Source of the DNA: Adineta vaga | Lineage: Eukaryota; Rotifera | Direction of reading: 5' to 3' | DNA: 64,000 bases | NCBI GenBank assembly: GCA_021613535.1 | Contig: CP075497.1 | Coordinates: 9,300,001-9,364,000 of the forward strand | Shown: in pieces, positions 30,001 through 42,184 of the stretch | Numbering within the stretch: the first letter of the stretch is position 1 | How the letters are laid out: every line of letters starts with the position of its first letter | The notes under the pieces: generated by a model | Seen by the model: the letters and a program-made list of their open reading frames with translations, nothing else | Told to the model about the DNA's origin: nothing | The model's database searches: none | Made by a program: the position numbers and the translations under genes

Positions 30001-33000
30001 TTCGCAATTGCAAAAATACTTGAAACTGGCCGAGCAAATTTAAATCGTATTGGTGTTTGGTGGAAACCTATTTCCTCACACTTACTTGATGTAAGAATTA
30101 AATAGAAGGAATCTTTCATATTTGTGTATATCGTCTTGTTTTTTTTCTCTTTTCAAAAGGTTTGTCAACATACAAATCCACGTATGCGCGAATGGGGTAC
30201 AGAAGCATTGACATTACTTGTTCGTAATGCATTAGAATATAAATATGAACAGAGTCTATTCGATAATGAACGTTTATTACATATGATTATTATTTCATTA
30301 CATGAATTATCATTAATTCAACATTTCGATGTTCGTCAAAAACAACTTGAAGCAACATTATCAATTCTTACTAATAATGGACCAACATTACAAACAGGCT
30401 GGCCAATAATGTAAAAACATTTGCCATGAAAATCAACTCGTATACTTAACTTTTCTTTGTTTTTAGATTAAATATTATTGGTTCAATAACACGTGAACAT
30501 AATGATTCTTTGATACGTCAAGCTCAACAATGTTTACAATTAGTTGTAACGGATTTTTTATCAACCATTCCAATCTGTTATTTAGGTATTTTAATTAAAG
30601 TTGTTGCTAAATTTGGTTTTCAAGAACAAGATTTAAATATTGCACTCTCAGCTATTGGTCTTCTTTGGAATATGACTGATTATTTATTTCGTATGAAAGA
30701 ACAAGAACATCAATTAAAAAATGTAAATGATTATTTGGATCCGAATGAAATCTATGATAATTTAACTGCAATTGAAGAATTATGGATGATTCTATATCGA
30801 AAACTAAGTGAATTAACTATTGATCAACGTCCAGCAATACGTAAATCAGCTTCGTCGACATTATTCACAATGATAACATCACATGGACAATTATTGAGTA
30901 CAGGTGCTTGGAGTATTTTAATTTGGCAAGTTTTATTTCCTTTATTTGAACAAGTGGAACAATTTTTCTACACAGCATCGAAAGAAAGAGAACAACAACA
31001 GCAACAACAATTATCGAAATCATCTACTGGTGCACAGGATATATTAATGCATCATTCGCGAGATACACCAGAAAAACAATGGGCAGAAACATATGTTATG
31101 ATCTTAGCTGGTGTGACACGAACAGTTCAAGTGAAAAAAGATTTTCTAGCTAAATTAGGCAAGTTATTATTTCATCATCTGATTATTCAATATCTTTTCT
31201 TTCTATAGATGATTTTCCAAAGGTTTGGAATGTTCTTTTAACAAATATAGAAAAATCTGCTTTGGCAAAAAATCCCGAAATAGCTCTTGCTGCTTTGAAA
31301 AGTTTCAATGATCTTGTTAATGTTCCAGTTAATCCTTCTTCGTCTCCATCACCAAAAAAAACGTTAACTTCTAGTGATCAACATCTTTGGCAAGAAGCTT
31401 GGCAAGTTTGGTTAAACATTGGTAATGGCTGTAGTCGTTGTCCACCTGAACGTATCATAATAATTGATCGTTATGATTCAAATATTCCATCACAAAATTT
31501 CCTTACATTCTATATTGATATCTTTCCAAATCTAACTAATCATATTTGGTCAAGTGATTTTATTCATAATGAAAAACATTTCGAACAATTTGCAACAATT
31601 ATTGAACGTGTACTTGCTGTTCCAATACATTCAGATATGGCGTTATTTTTAATCCCTACAGATGTTAATTTAACTTTATTACAGGAATCTGCATATAAAG
31701 CCGTAGAATTTGTTTATAAAAATCTCAAAATTGAATTAACAAAAACATCGAATGCATCGGCACTTTTACCAATTCTATTTAAACGTTTACTTGTCTTAGT
31801 TCTTTATGCTATTAACCCACCAACATTCGATTGTACAGAACAAATTAAAAAGATTTCAACAAATAAACAACAATCGAATGGGAAAATGAATGACTCAAAT
31901 GTGAATTTTGTACCATTTAGTGAGAAAATACTTCGAATGACTGTGAGTTTCTATGAAGATGTAGCTGATAATCCAGCAGTAATTGAAAATGGAACATTAC
32001 AAACTATTGTTCAAGTATAAGTTGATTTTCATTGTTGATATTATCTATTGATTTCTTATTTTCTAGACATTACAAATTCCATTATCTATGAAATATAATT
32101 GTCCAAGTTCAACAACTTGGAAATTAGCAATTGAATGCTTTTTTCGTGTATTAAAAGTTGGACTTATTGTCGCGAGAAAACACCGTAAGAATTTGTATAA
32201 TTCAGATAAATCTAATCAATTAATGATTGATTTTTTTCTTCTTAGGAAATGCCTTCGAAAGTATGTGGACAGAATTAGCGAAAACATTCGATGATTTCCT
32301 TTTTTCGAAAAGGTATGTTTTCATTTCTTGATCAAATGATATTCTATCTCGAAGTTGTTTTTTAGTGTACCTCCATCGGATATTCCAATTGAAGAAATTC
32401 AACGAGATGAAGCCAGATTGTCAAGTATATCTCATTTTCGATGATCATATTTAAATTCTATTTTCTTTCCTGTTCTCATAGGCAATTGAATTAATTCGTG
32501 ACGATATTTTACCATATGCTAATGTTTTACCCGAACCATTTATCACAAAAATCTTAAATATACTCAATCGTGGTTCCATTTATTCATGTACTACGGATAA
32601 TTTTATTGGTACAGTATTTCTTTTTTGATCATAAAATGATTTGTTTGTCTTCTTTAGATATTGATTCTGCTCGTCGATTACGTGAAGAATTTTCAAAAAT
32701 ATGTTTCGAAACATTACTTAAATATTCGTTTATTAATGAACCATCATCGACATCAGCCACTGATAATGTCGTTATTACACGTCTTGCTTTAAGTTCAATG
32801 TTAAATCGTTGTAAAGAAATCTTACAAAAATATGCCCATGATGAACGTTTACATGGCAAATGTCCATTACCACGGTATGTTAAAATATTTTCTTATCTTC
32901 TTTAAATTCGAAGAGAAGATTATTTTTATTGGAGACGTTAAATAGTAAACATACGAATAATTGAGTCAGGCTTGTTGTTGACTTTTTTGCTGTAGTGATA

Positions 33001-33719
33001 ATCTTGAACCAGTTGTTGGAGCAGTCAATTACAATCACAACAGCTTAACTCCTTTTTCGTAAGTTTGTTTTTTCTCCCTAGCGGATATGTATCTAGCTTC
33101 TAAAAAATCAAGCTCAATATGACTTTGCAATACACTACATGCATGTTTATAAAACGCACATATATATGAAATCTCATGTATCTAAAGATTTCTTTGATTC
33201 GAATAGTAATGTGTTCGAAAGAAACGTTCGTCGACTATTTGTAGAAGTTACCATATTACTCATAAACTTAGAATGGGAATTAACGCATGCTAAAAGATCG
33301 ATTGTCGTTCTTTTTTCCCCTTAAATTTTCTCCAAGATGGGTGCTTAGTTGTATTAATATCTTTGTGAAAATGAGATGTATTGCTTTTTTCTTCATCAAT
33401 AACTTTATATTTATTCGTTCATACTTTGTTTTAGACCACGAACAGCGGAAATGATATCTGTACTTAAAGCATTAAGTACATTAATTGGTGCATTAAAACG
33501 TGCACCAAAAGATTCAGGTATGAATTTTTGAATATTTTAAATTATCAATAGAATTCATCTTATTTTCTAGTGGAAATTACAATATGGCATCAATTAATCG
33601 CCTTATATCCATGTTTAGTTGAATGTACAACATCACCATCGCAACAAATTTGTAACGCAATTAAAGATACACTTCATCAATACTTTTCACTTTTAACACC
33701 GCCACCTTCGATTCGATAA
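27016..33719 (+). CDS. MON2: MON2 homologue, trans-Golgi/endosome regulator
   Basis: About 15-20 exons give a large HEAT-type protein matching MON2 end to end. At the N-terminus (DCB/HUS region) are [65 protein letters not shown] and [19 protein letters not shown]. In the middle are [38 protein letters not shown] and [16 protein letters not shown]. Towards the C-terminus are [13 protein letters not shown] and [21 protein letters not shown]2 is related to large Arf-GEFs but lacks the Sec7 domain. It acts with DOPEY and flippases at the trans-Golgi and endosome in retrograde traffic. Poly-Gln stretches occur at about 27945-27970, 29410 and 30990. A 63-base in-frame exon lies at 32996-33058, followed by an unusually long intron of 376 bases. 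Confidence 0.93.
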
Positions 33720-34470
33720 GAAGAAAAATGAACTAAAATCATAACCTTAGGCCCGGTTTTATTCTTATAAACTTGACTCATATAATTCTATTTTCTATGT
33801 GTCTATGTATGTAACAGGTTGTCTGTACTATTACCTTCTTGATCTGTCTCTCTCTCTCTTTCTTTTCATTTTGTTCGAAATCTCATTTTCGAAATGATGT
33901 GCTCTTCTTCGCATTTTCTTTTCTTTGCTCTTATTCGTTCGTTCGTTCGTTCGTTCATTTATTTATTTATTATAACTTCAAATTCCATAATTTGTTATTA
34001 TCTATAAAACAAAAATTCTTTATTAACAACAAACATAGAGCACATATACATAAATCCTATTCACTTGTTTTTCATTTGTCGATCATTCAAAGAACAATAA
34101 CATGATTGTTTATATTAATTGATTTTCTTTTCTGTAGATATTCATTTTAGTATTATCATCTCTGAGGAAGAAGTACAATCTAAGGTATGTCATAAGCGGA
34201 TTATAAACAGACTGTCTGTTAACAATTCTGTTTAGTAGTGAATAAACAACGTAGTTGAAAACATGTCAATTCATTTGTAATATTCATACAACAAGCTAGT
34301 TGTTCCCTTTTGTTCTCAATTCAATATCAATAACTTCTTTAAATATTCAAAATGAATCTTTTATGTACTAATCACTTTTCCTTGTAGAAATAATCAAAAC
34401 TTCCTTTCAAAAAGCGAAACAATAGATACGATTGTTCTTCTTCTAATTGATTCTTTTTCCATTTCTGCAG
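33720..34470. other. Intergenic region with probable DDX24 leader exon
   Basis: MON2 3' flank, then a simple-repeat stretch at about 33936-33970 of (TTCG)n followed by (TTTA)n. A segment at 34139-34193 is flanked by TTCTGTAG and GTATGT and may be a non-coding 5' exon of DDX24. Confidence 0.4.
34461..34470 (+). promoter_or_regulatory. Splice acceptor abutting the DDX24 ATG
   Basis: ATTTCTGCAG lies immediately before the ATG at 34471. It could accept the leader exon at 34139-34193 or a spliced leader. Confidence 0.4.
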
Positions 34471-37265
34471 ATGTCTGACTACGATGATGATGACATGGAT
34501 GAAGCACCTAATTATGACAAGATGCGCGGTATGGGTTTCATTTGTTGGCGTGAAATACCTGGAACAAATGATGGCAATGTATATCATATTTTAATTTCTT
34601 TCGCATAGAATATCTCTATGATTTTTCATTATTTAGAATGATAATGAAGATGATGATGATACTCAAGTGAATAATAAGAAGAAAAATAAGAAGAAAAAAC
34701 GGAAAATTGAAGAAACTGAAACGGAACAAGAAATTATTGAAACGCCTATTAAAAGTGAAACTCTAATTTGAATTTTGTATAATATTTCATTGATGAATAT
34801 ATTATTTTCAGAAACTAAAACAAAGAAAACGAAGAAGAAGAAGAAAAAGAACAAACGTTCAAATGAAACAAATGCTACATCAGCACTTCAAGTAAATGAT
34901 GAGAATAAACAACAACAAGAAGGAGAAGAAGAAGTGGAAACAACTTCTTCAAAAGATGAAATTGGTAAAAATAACTACTTATTTTATCAATAAATTTACC
35001 TTTATATATAAAAAATAGAAGTGGCGAAAAAAGTTTGGTCTGATCTTCATGTCTCTGAAAACATCATCCGTTCATTAGTTGAACAAAAATTTCTCGATCC
35101 AACTCCTATACAACGTTTGACTTTACCTGCTGCTATTCGTGATCATCAAGATATTATCGGTGCTGCTGAAACAGTACGTCTATTTTCATTTTGTTTAGTT
35201 AAAAATTCTTCTAAAAATATTTAGGGCAGTGGAAAAACATTAGCTTTTGCTCTTCCAATTCTGACGCATATGAATCAATTATTAGAAGATAATGAAGTAA
35301 GCTCAATAGATTACATTCAATAAATCAAACAAATTATTCTTTAGATATCTTATGGACAATTTATCACTTTAATTCTCACACCAACACGTGAATTAGCTGT
35401 TCAAATCAAAACTCATATACAAATTGCTTGTCGTTATACAAAATTAAAAGTAAAAGACGACATACATAAACACATGTTTCTATATTTAAATGAATTTAGA
35501 CTGCTGTCGTTGTGGGTGGTATGTCAACACAAAAACAAGAACGTTTATTATCACAAAAACCTGAAATTATCGTCGCTACACCTGGTCGATTTTGGGAATT
35601 ATTAGAAGAAGTAAAATCTTTTTTAACAAAGAAATCTTATTTTTCAATTGAAACTTTAGAACAATGAACATATTACTAATATGTCCAATCTTCGATTTTT
35701 GGCTGTTGATGAAACTGATCGAATGATTGAAAAGGGTCATTTTGAAGAGTTGGAAAAAATCCTCAAGTTAATCAATAAGTAAACTCATCTTGTTTTTTCT
35801 TTTAATCATTCTAATCTTTGATTTAATTAGTGATGATAATAATCAATCACGTCAGAAATTTATTTTCTCGGCAACACTTATGTTACAGCCGACGGATGAT
35901 AATGAAAACAAGAAGAAACAAAAGAAAAAAGGAGATAATCAAGATAAACTTGGTTTGTTTACAAAGAAAATCTAATCTTTTATTATATTTGATTTACATT
36001 GTATTTTAGCAACGTTAATTTCCGCTGTTGGAATGAATGCTAAACCTAAGATAATTGATTTGACAAAACAATTCGGAACAGCAGAAAAATTAACTGAAGC
36101 TCGAGTCAATTGTTCATTAGAAGATAAAGTTTGTTTTTGACAAAAATCAAAAATCATATTGATTTGAATGAGAATTTCTTTTCTTAGGATTTATATCTAT
36201 ATTATTTTCTAACATTATATACCGGTCGAACGTTGATCTTTACGAATAGTATCGATTGTATCAAACGTTTACAATCAATTCTAACATTATTGAGAAGAAA
36301 TCCATTGCCATTACACGCTCAAATGGAACAAAAACAACGTTTGAGTAATTTAGAAAAATTTTCAAGTAAATTAATTTGAAATAAAAACAACAATGAATCA
36401 TTATAAGTTTCTTTTGAAATCAATAGAATCACCGAATGGATTATTACTCGCAACAGATGTTGCTGCACGTGGTTTAGATATTCCAAATATTAATCATATC
36501 ATTCATTATCAAGTACCACGATCAACACAGGTAAAACGAAATTCATTCTTTTATTTATTTATTTTTTTCTTTGTAATTAGTTATATATTCATCGTAGTGG
36601 TCGAACAGCTCGTGCTGAACGTGAAGGTTTAAGTGTGATGTTCATTTCTCCTGAAGAATTATTTCTCTATCGAAAAATAATCAAAACACTAAATCGAGGT
36701 AGAATTTCAAACGTTTATTTTTTCATCAGTAATCAATTATTCTTTTTTTCTTCTTTTCAGATGAAGATCTTCAAGTCTTTCCTGTTGATATTACAAATCT
36801 AACAAGTGTCAAACGACGTGTTCGTCTCGCTACAGAAATTTCTAAACTACATCATCAAGTAGCGAAAGTTGCAAATGAAACCAATTGGTATCATAAAGCA
36901 GCAAAAGAATTAGACATCGAATTAGATGATAATATTCAGTAAGATTATTTGTACATCTTCTTTTATGTTTGTATTATTGGAATAAATTATAGGGATATTG
37001 AAAAAGCTAGACGAACAAGTACAAAAGATACTCAAACGAAAGAAATGCAATTACGCCATGAACTTGATACATTATTAAAACAATCATTCAAATTTACATC
37101 AGCATTAAGTGTAAGTCATTCATATCCACTTCTATTTGGTGATCCTGATCAATTAGCATCAAGACGAAGTAAGAGAAGAAATTTATATTTGATTGATCGA
37201 TTGACTTTTTCTTTCGTTTAGAAAATGGTATGACGGCATTAGAAGAATTGAAACATCGATCATAA
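34471..37265 (+). CDS. DDX24: DDX24-type DEAD-box RNA helicase
   Basis: About 14 exons. An acidic, Lys-rich N-terminus ([24 protein letters not shown]) is likely a nucleolar signal. The helicase core shows the Q motif ([16 protein letters not shown]), motif I AAETGSGKT (split by an intron after AAET), Ia [10 protein letters not shown] ([15 protein letters not shown]), Ib [51 protein letters not shown] and [33 protein letters not shown] and [16 protein letters not shown] are specific to DDX24. The family works in large-subunit ribosome biogenesis. Motif II reads DETD rather than the DEAD of vertebrate DDX24. The roughly 130-residue insert that human DDX24 has between motifs I and Ia is absent. 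Confidence 0.92.
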
Positions 37266-37615
37266 AATGTCATTTTTTGTTTTGTTTTTTTGTTCGTTCT
37301 CTCTTTCTTTCTCTCTATTCGTTGTTGGTTAATAAAGAGAAGAAGACGAAGAAGAAGAAAAAAATGTCACACACTTCTGATGATGGATGACTGAACACCA
37401 CGGGAAGTCATGTAGTTGTATTGTTTGTCTCATGCACTCGAAAACGCAGTAGGCTATCTGAGCACTGTCCACTTGAGCTCATTACTACCTGCAGGCGATG
37501 GAAGAAGAAAAAAATCCGTTTTCTTTTCAATGAATAACGTAATAAACTATATTTATTTAAGGTTTTTTAAACACACGAAAACAAAAATAGAAGAAAAGGT
37601 TTGAATATGAAAGTT
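37266..37615. other. Convergent intergenic region
   Basis: 3' flanks of DDX24 and the bZIP gene. A GAAGAAGAA-rich purine stretch occurs at about 37335-37365. No gene was seen. Confidence 0.5.
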
Positions 37616-38284
37616 TTATTGTAATGGTTTTGAAACACCGCATAATGCATGTAGTTGAGAAAGTTGATAGCGAAGTGCTTGATTTTCCATCATCAAACGT
37701 GCATTTTCTTGTTCTAAGCAAGATAAACGTTCTTGAGTTAATTGTTCTTTTTGGCGACGTGCATCACGGGAACGTTTGGCTGATTCATTATTACGTGCTC
37801 GTTTTTCATAATAAGCATTATCTTTTTGTTCAAGTGGAACTGCACGAGCACGTTTCTTGAATGGTAATGATGGACAAAGTTCATTTTGTCCATAATCTTG
37901 TTTGAAATGATGATGCATTTTCTGTCCATTGGCCGACGCTGTTATATCACCTAAAATTGATGTTGATGGTGATTCAGATGTTTGACTATCTTCATTAAGA
38001 TTGTTATTTTCATCTTCATCAATATCACTTCGTGGTCGTTTAAGATTGTTAGTGTGTGAAGATAGATCAAGTCCAGTACTATAACCACTATAGGATAATA
38101 AATGTGCCGAGCTGTTGTTTGATGATGGACTACTTGATGAAGTATTTGCACCAATGGAATCATTTAAATAATGATGTGGATGATGAAGTGACATTCCATA
38201 ATCAGATTTTCGTTGTGCTGTTGGTGCATAGGATAAAAAGGAGGGATATACATTTGAATGATGAGGATAAACCGAAGTATGCAT
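37616..38284 (-). CDS. PAR-like bZIP transcription factor
   Basis: A single exon of 222 residues starting at ATG 38284. The first 130 residues are Ser/His/Asn-rich (SSSSPSSNNSSAH) and look like an activation or regulatory region. A nuclear-type basic run FKKRARAVPLEQKD leads into the bZIP: basic region NNESAKRSRDARRQKEQL, then a leucine zipper with heptad leucines (ERLSCLEQENARLMMENQAL). The NNE-AKRSRDARR basic region is that of the PAR/NFIL3/CES-2/giant group, which binds TTAYRTAA or TTACGTCA-like sites as dimers. The PAR domain proper is weak. An AG acceptor lies 14 bases upstream of the ATG, so a non-coding 5' exon or a spliced leader is likely. Two TTACGTCA elements lie upstream. Confidence 0.85.
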   Translation of the reverse strand: MHTSVYPHHSNVYPSFLSYAPTAQRKSDYGMSLHHPHHYLNDSIGANTSSSSPSSNNSSAHLLSYSGYSTGLDLSSHTNNLKRPRSDIDEDENNNLNEDSQTSESPSTSILGDITASANGQKMHHHFKQDYGQNELCPSLPFKKRARAVPLEQKDNAYYEKRARNNESAKRSRDARRQKEQLTQERLSCLEQENARLMMENQALRYQLSQLHALCGVSKPLQ

Positions 38285-38496
38285 GATTGATAATTAACCT
38301 AGAAAATTATTAAAGATTAACATTGAGGAATAATAAAGTAAAGGAAAATCTTTTTTTCTTTGATTAATTTTACCACCCATTGATCTTTGACATCGACGAA
38401 TTGAATAGATAGATTAATAGAATATATGATATGTACTTACTTTATATTTGCTTCTTTCGTTTACTTATGAAACAAATAATCTTTAGAGTTTGTATC

Positions 38497-38504
38497 TTAC
38501 GTCA
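38497..38504 (+). promoter_or_regulatory. TTACGTCA, predicted bZIP binding site 1
   Basis: An exact TTACGTCA, a hybrid of the CRE and PAR-bZIP half-sites, lies 213 bases upstream of the bZIP ATG. An identical copy is at 38813-38820. Confidence 0.45.
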
Positions 38505-38630
38505 GACTTTGGCTTAGAATTACGCGATATTTGTTATTGTTGTTGTTGTTGCTCAATGTGCGCGTGCTTGAACAGTTGTGTTGCGTTAAACTTAAGAGTT
38601 TTGCTGATATCAATTGTTAGCGAACGAGAG

Positions 38631-38690
38631 CAAGAGAGAGAGAAAAAGAGAGAGAAACGAGAAATAATTCTCTCTCTCGTTCCACCTTGA
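38631..38690. repeat. GA-rich inverted repeat
   Basis: An AACGAGAGCAAGAGAGAG run is followed about 30 bases later by its complement TCTCTCTCTCGTT, giving a potential hairpin or GAGA-factor-like promoter element between the two TTACGTCA sites. Confidence 0.5.
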
Positions 38691-38812
38691 CCTTGAGATT
38701 ACGTGTTCATCGTCTCGCCACCGCCCGCTTTCCTCTTTTCGATTACGAAATTCAACCAACCCAATATCGTTAAACATCAACATAATTTCTTTTAAGAAAC
38801 CGATTGGTTTAC

Positions 38813-38820
38813 TTACGTCA
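38813..38820 (+). promoter_or_regulatory. TTACGTCA, predicted bZIP binding site 2
   Basis: A second exact TTACGTCA, 529 bases upstream of the bZIP ATG, in the same orientation as the first. Confidence 0.45.
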
Positions 38821-41800
38821 TTTCTTGACCGTTGTTCAAGAGAGCGAAAGAGAGATTGAAAGCGGGAGAGAGGGAGAGTTATCTCGGATTAACTATCGGT
38901 CATTGGATAAGACAAATATTCTTGTCTTCATGACAACTTTTCGTATCAAACCGAAAGAAGAGAAAGAAACTACTGATCAATTAGTTGTTAAAAATGGCAC
39001 TTCATTGATGACTTGTCAAAAAAAACAACGGATAATAAGAAAAAGGAACGAAGTTGAACTTATCAAACAATTAGATACGATAGAGAGAAAACTAATCATT
39101 TCATAATTTAACCAACCATAACAGGAAATGATTCTATGGAACATATTTTGTTTTTCGTCTTAGATTTGTGAAATTCAAATAGAATATTTTCCGTATCACA
39201 TCCGATGGAAAAAAATAACATTTCCACCAGTTTGATCTGTATGAAACAAATTGATTACATAAGTGACAAACTGACCGACAGAGATGTGAACAGTCAATAT
39301 ATCAAGCGTAAATAGTGAATTGCAGCGATTGAGCTGCTGTCACTGTATTTCACACATTGGATAACTTTTCTTTTTTATCGTTCGATTCCAGATGGGATTT
39401 TCAATTATCGATTGAGTAATCTTACGTATATATTTACACACCTTGTTCAGTCGCGGTTATCAATAAGTGTGGATGTTTCTCGCGCATTTACATGTATATA
39501 TCTGCAACGAATAAGATTTGCCGCGCGAGACTTGTCGTTTATGCAATTAGTCAGCAGGATAGACAAGCTTTAAAAAAGTCATTTGAGATAATGCATGAGC
39601 TAAATTAAATGTATGTACGTATGTATGTACGTATGAATGGATAAATGTGTGTGACAATAAAAATTTATTTTTGCTTCATGTCTAGAGTAATCAAAAAGCA
39701 ATTGTCGAATGCCTGAGAGAATAAGGATTTATTCGTGCTCATTTGCCAGTCGTAATAACATATGTCAGAGGTTAGTGACGTGAAGATATCAAAATGTGAA
39801 ATTATCCCTGAGGATAAAGATTTGAAAACTAAAAATTTAAATTTTAAATTAATCTCGTTTTTCCGGATAATTTAGAGATATAAGATATCATTCTTTTGAA
39901 TTTGTTCGTTTCTCATCCTTACGGATTGACAAGTGTATGTGCTCTTTTTTTTCTTCTCTTGTTCAAACGCGCCAAATTGCGTTGCTCGAATGATCAGAGA
40001 CATACATTGACATATCAATCACGCTAATACGCCTTTCGTTTGGTCACACTTAACTAAGCCTTTTTTCCTCTCGTTTTCTTTATTCCTCTTAACTGACCGT
40101 TCGAAACGTTTCCTCATTCCGTTTCATTGCACACACACATGTACATATGAAGCAAGAATAAAATTCGGTCAAGTATGTAGAGATGAAGCCAACAAAACGG
40201 AAGAAAAAAAACGTTCATCTCCCTCTGGAGATCATTAGGAAGGCTTAACTTCTAAATATTATGATTTAAATCAAAAGCAAAACACATCAAACTGTTTTTT
40301 TTTTGCGTCAGTCTAATTGATATTTTCAATCGATAAGTATTCACAGCGGGAGCTGTCGATCATCAATAGACAACCAAGTATTCCCTGATCTCGTTGTCAA
40401 AACCAGACATAAACGCACACACACACCGTACGAAATGACAATCAAGAAAGGTTGATTTTCCACTTGATGATACCGCATGCTTTTCATCTGTAGTTCATTT
40501 TGATTTTATTACATTTTCATAAACTTGAACAAGATATGCAAATGAACAAAAATTCCCATCAATAAAATCAAATATTTGCTAAAATCAATGCCTTAAGGAA
40601 AACATGAATTTCATCAATATCTAATTGCAATGTTAATGATCATATTTTCTGATTAGTTTGACAGGAGAAAATAAAGAAAACAAGTTAGTTGCTCGTGTGA
40701 TAAGCATTTGGTGTCAACGTTGATATGAAATGACAAACATATGGAAAGTAATTGAAGCGTAGATAGTCTTTATGTCATAATGTGAAAAGAAAAATAAATA
40801 ATTGAACATATTTTCGAGTCATGCAGAGAGTCTCATCAGTTATGAAAATAGACAATATGAAGGACGAATGATTATTCGTTTTCTATTCAATGTTTAGAAA
40901 AAAGCTTAGAAAATCTGATCTCTTCACACGCTGTTTTCTCAAGGTCAATATACTTTTAACGATGTGATCGAATTGCGTTCTTCTCTCATTCATTCATTTC
41001 CTGTTAATGCTTCTTTCTTTTTTTTCGTTTTCGTTTACTTGAATCAACAGCACGCAATGTCCACATACATACAAATGATCAAATAAATATGTGTATACGA
41101 GCGACTTTATAATGATTTTCATCACGCTCATACCTCCTTTCCAATTTGTAAAATGAGATTTTCTTCTTTTCCATTTTAAATAGGTGCGAATAATTTTACT
41201 CTTCTGTCTCTTATCGGAAGATCTGATCAATGAATAATCATTCGTTTTGCCAAAATTGACAGGCTATTTTTAATTGAATGAAACTAAAGAAAAATGTCTA
41301 TATGTGTGCTCGTGCGCGCCCATGAGCACAAAACTGTAATTGAAAAAGAAAGATCAAACATCGACACGGCAGGGCTTCAGGTGATGACAGGAAGAGAGCG
41401 ATCATGGGTTTGTCACCTAACATCAGTCATTGCCGACTACATTCATCATTTGAGATAGCAAATCTTTCTCTTCTCGATCTGCTCTATTACATTAACACTT
41501 GTTCTCAAAAAATTTCGATTAAGACAAAAATAAATGTAGAGAAACGATAAAATGGAATGTTCAGCTTGATATGTTAATATATGTATATATACATGCACAT
41601 ACATAAGCAAATTGCTTGATCAATAATAATAACAAGCTCGACGATATCTATGAGAGACATCATCAACAACATCGAACGGATAAATAAAGCTCATCATCTA
41701 TCATGCTGTGAAATGTACGAAAAGTCAATAGCTTGTTTTGCACATTGAAATCACTTGAGATATTTTATCAGTGAAATATTTCGTTCGTATATTTAGAAAA

Positions 41801-42184
41801 GAAACAATCTTCCTTTTTTTTCTTTTCTTCGATAATTAACCTAGTTTATGACGTCGATGGTTTATTTTATGATGTGTTCATTAGCATAAATAAAAACAAA
41901 AAGGATTCTCAACGTGCGAAAAAGAACATGCATAAAATAGTTTTTCTTCTCAATTATTGATGAAATTTCTTGATTATTAATCTACCCCGACTAAATAAAT
42001 GTATATTCAGTTCTTTCTAATCACATTATCAATCGTTACATTGAATTTGAGAACAAAAGAAAAAAGTAATTTTTATACATTCAAATGCAACCGATCCGTA
42101 AAAGAAATGTTATTTATTTTTACACACAAAAGACGTGTTAACAAACTACGACACACTAAAAACAGCAAACTACAATTTAGTCTT

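Larger units (their letters stand above)
38285..42184. other. Large non-coding region upstream of the bZIP gene
   Basis: At 3.9 kb this is the longest gene-free stretch in the window. It contains two TTACGTCA sites, a GA-rich inverted repeat at 38631-38690, simple repeats near 39610-39640 and 40410-40425 (CA), and several T/A-rich runs. A 58-codon frame from ATG 38930 is unsupported. Its size fits a cis-regulatory landscape for the bZIP gene; unannotated 5' exons may be inside. Confidence 0.5.

Noticed and set aside
37624-38286. Several frames opposite and beside the bZIP exon
   Set aside because: Shadows of the bZIP coding strand with His/Tyr-rich translations and no motif.
38804-39106. Open frame of up to 100 codons upstream of the bZIP gene
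   Set aside because: The ATG part is only 58 codons, Lys/Glu-rich by base composition, with no splice partner or known motif.
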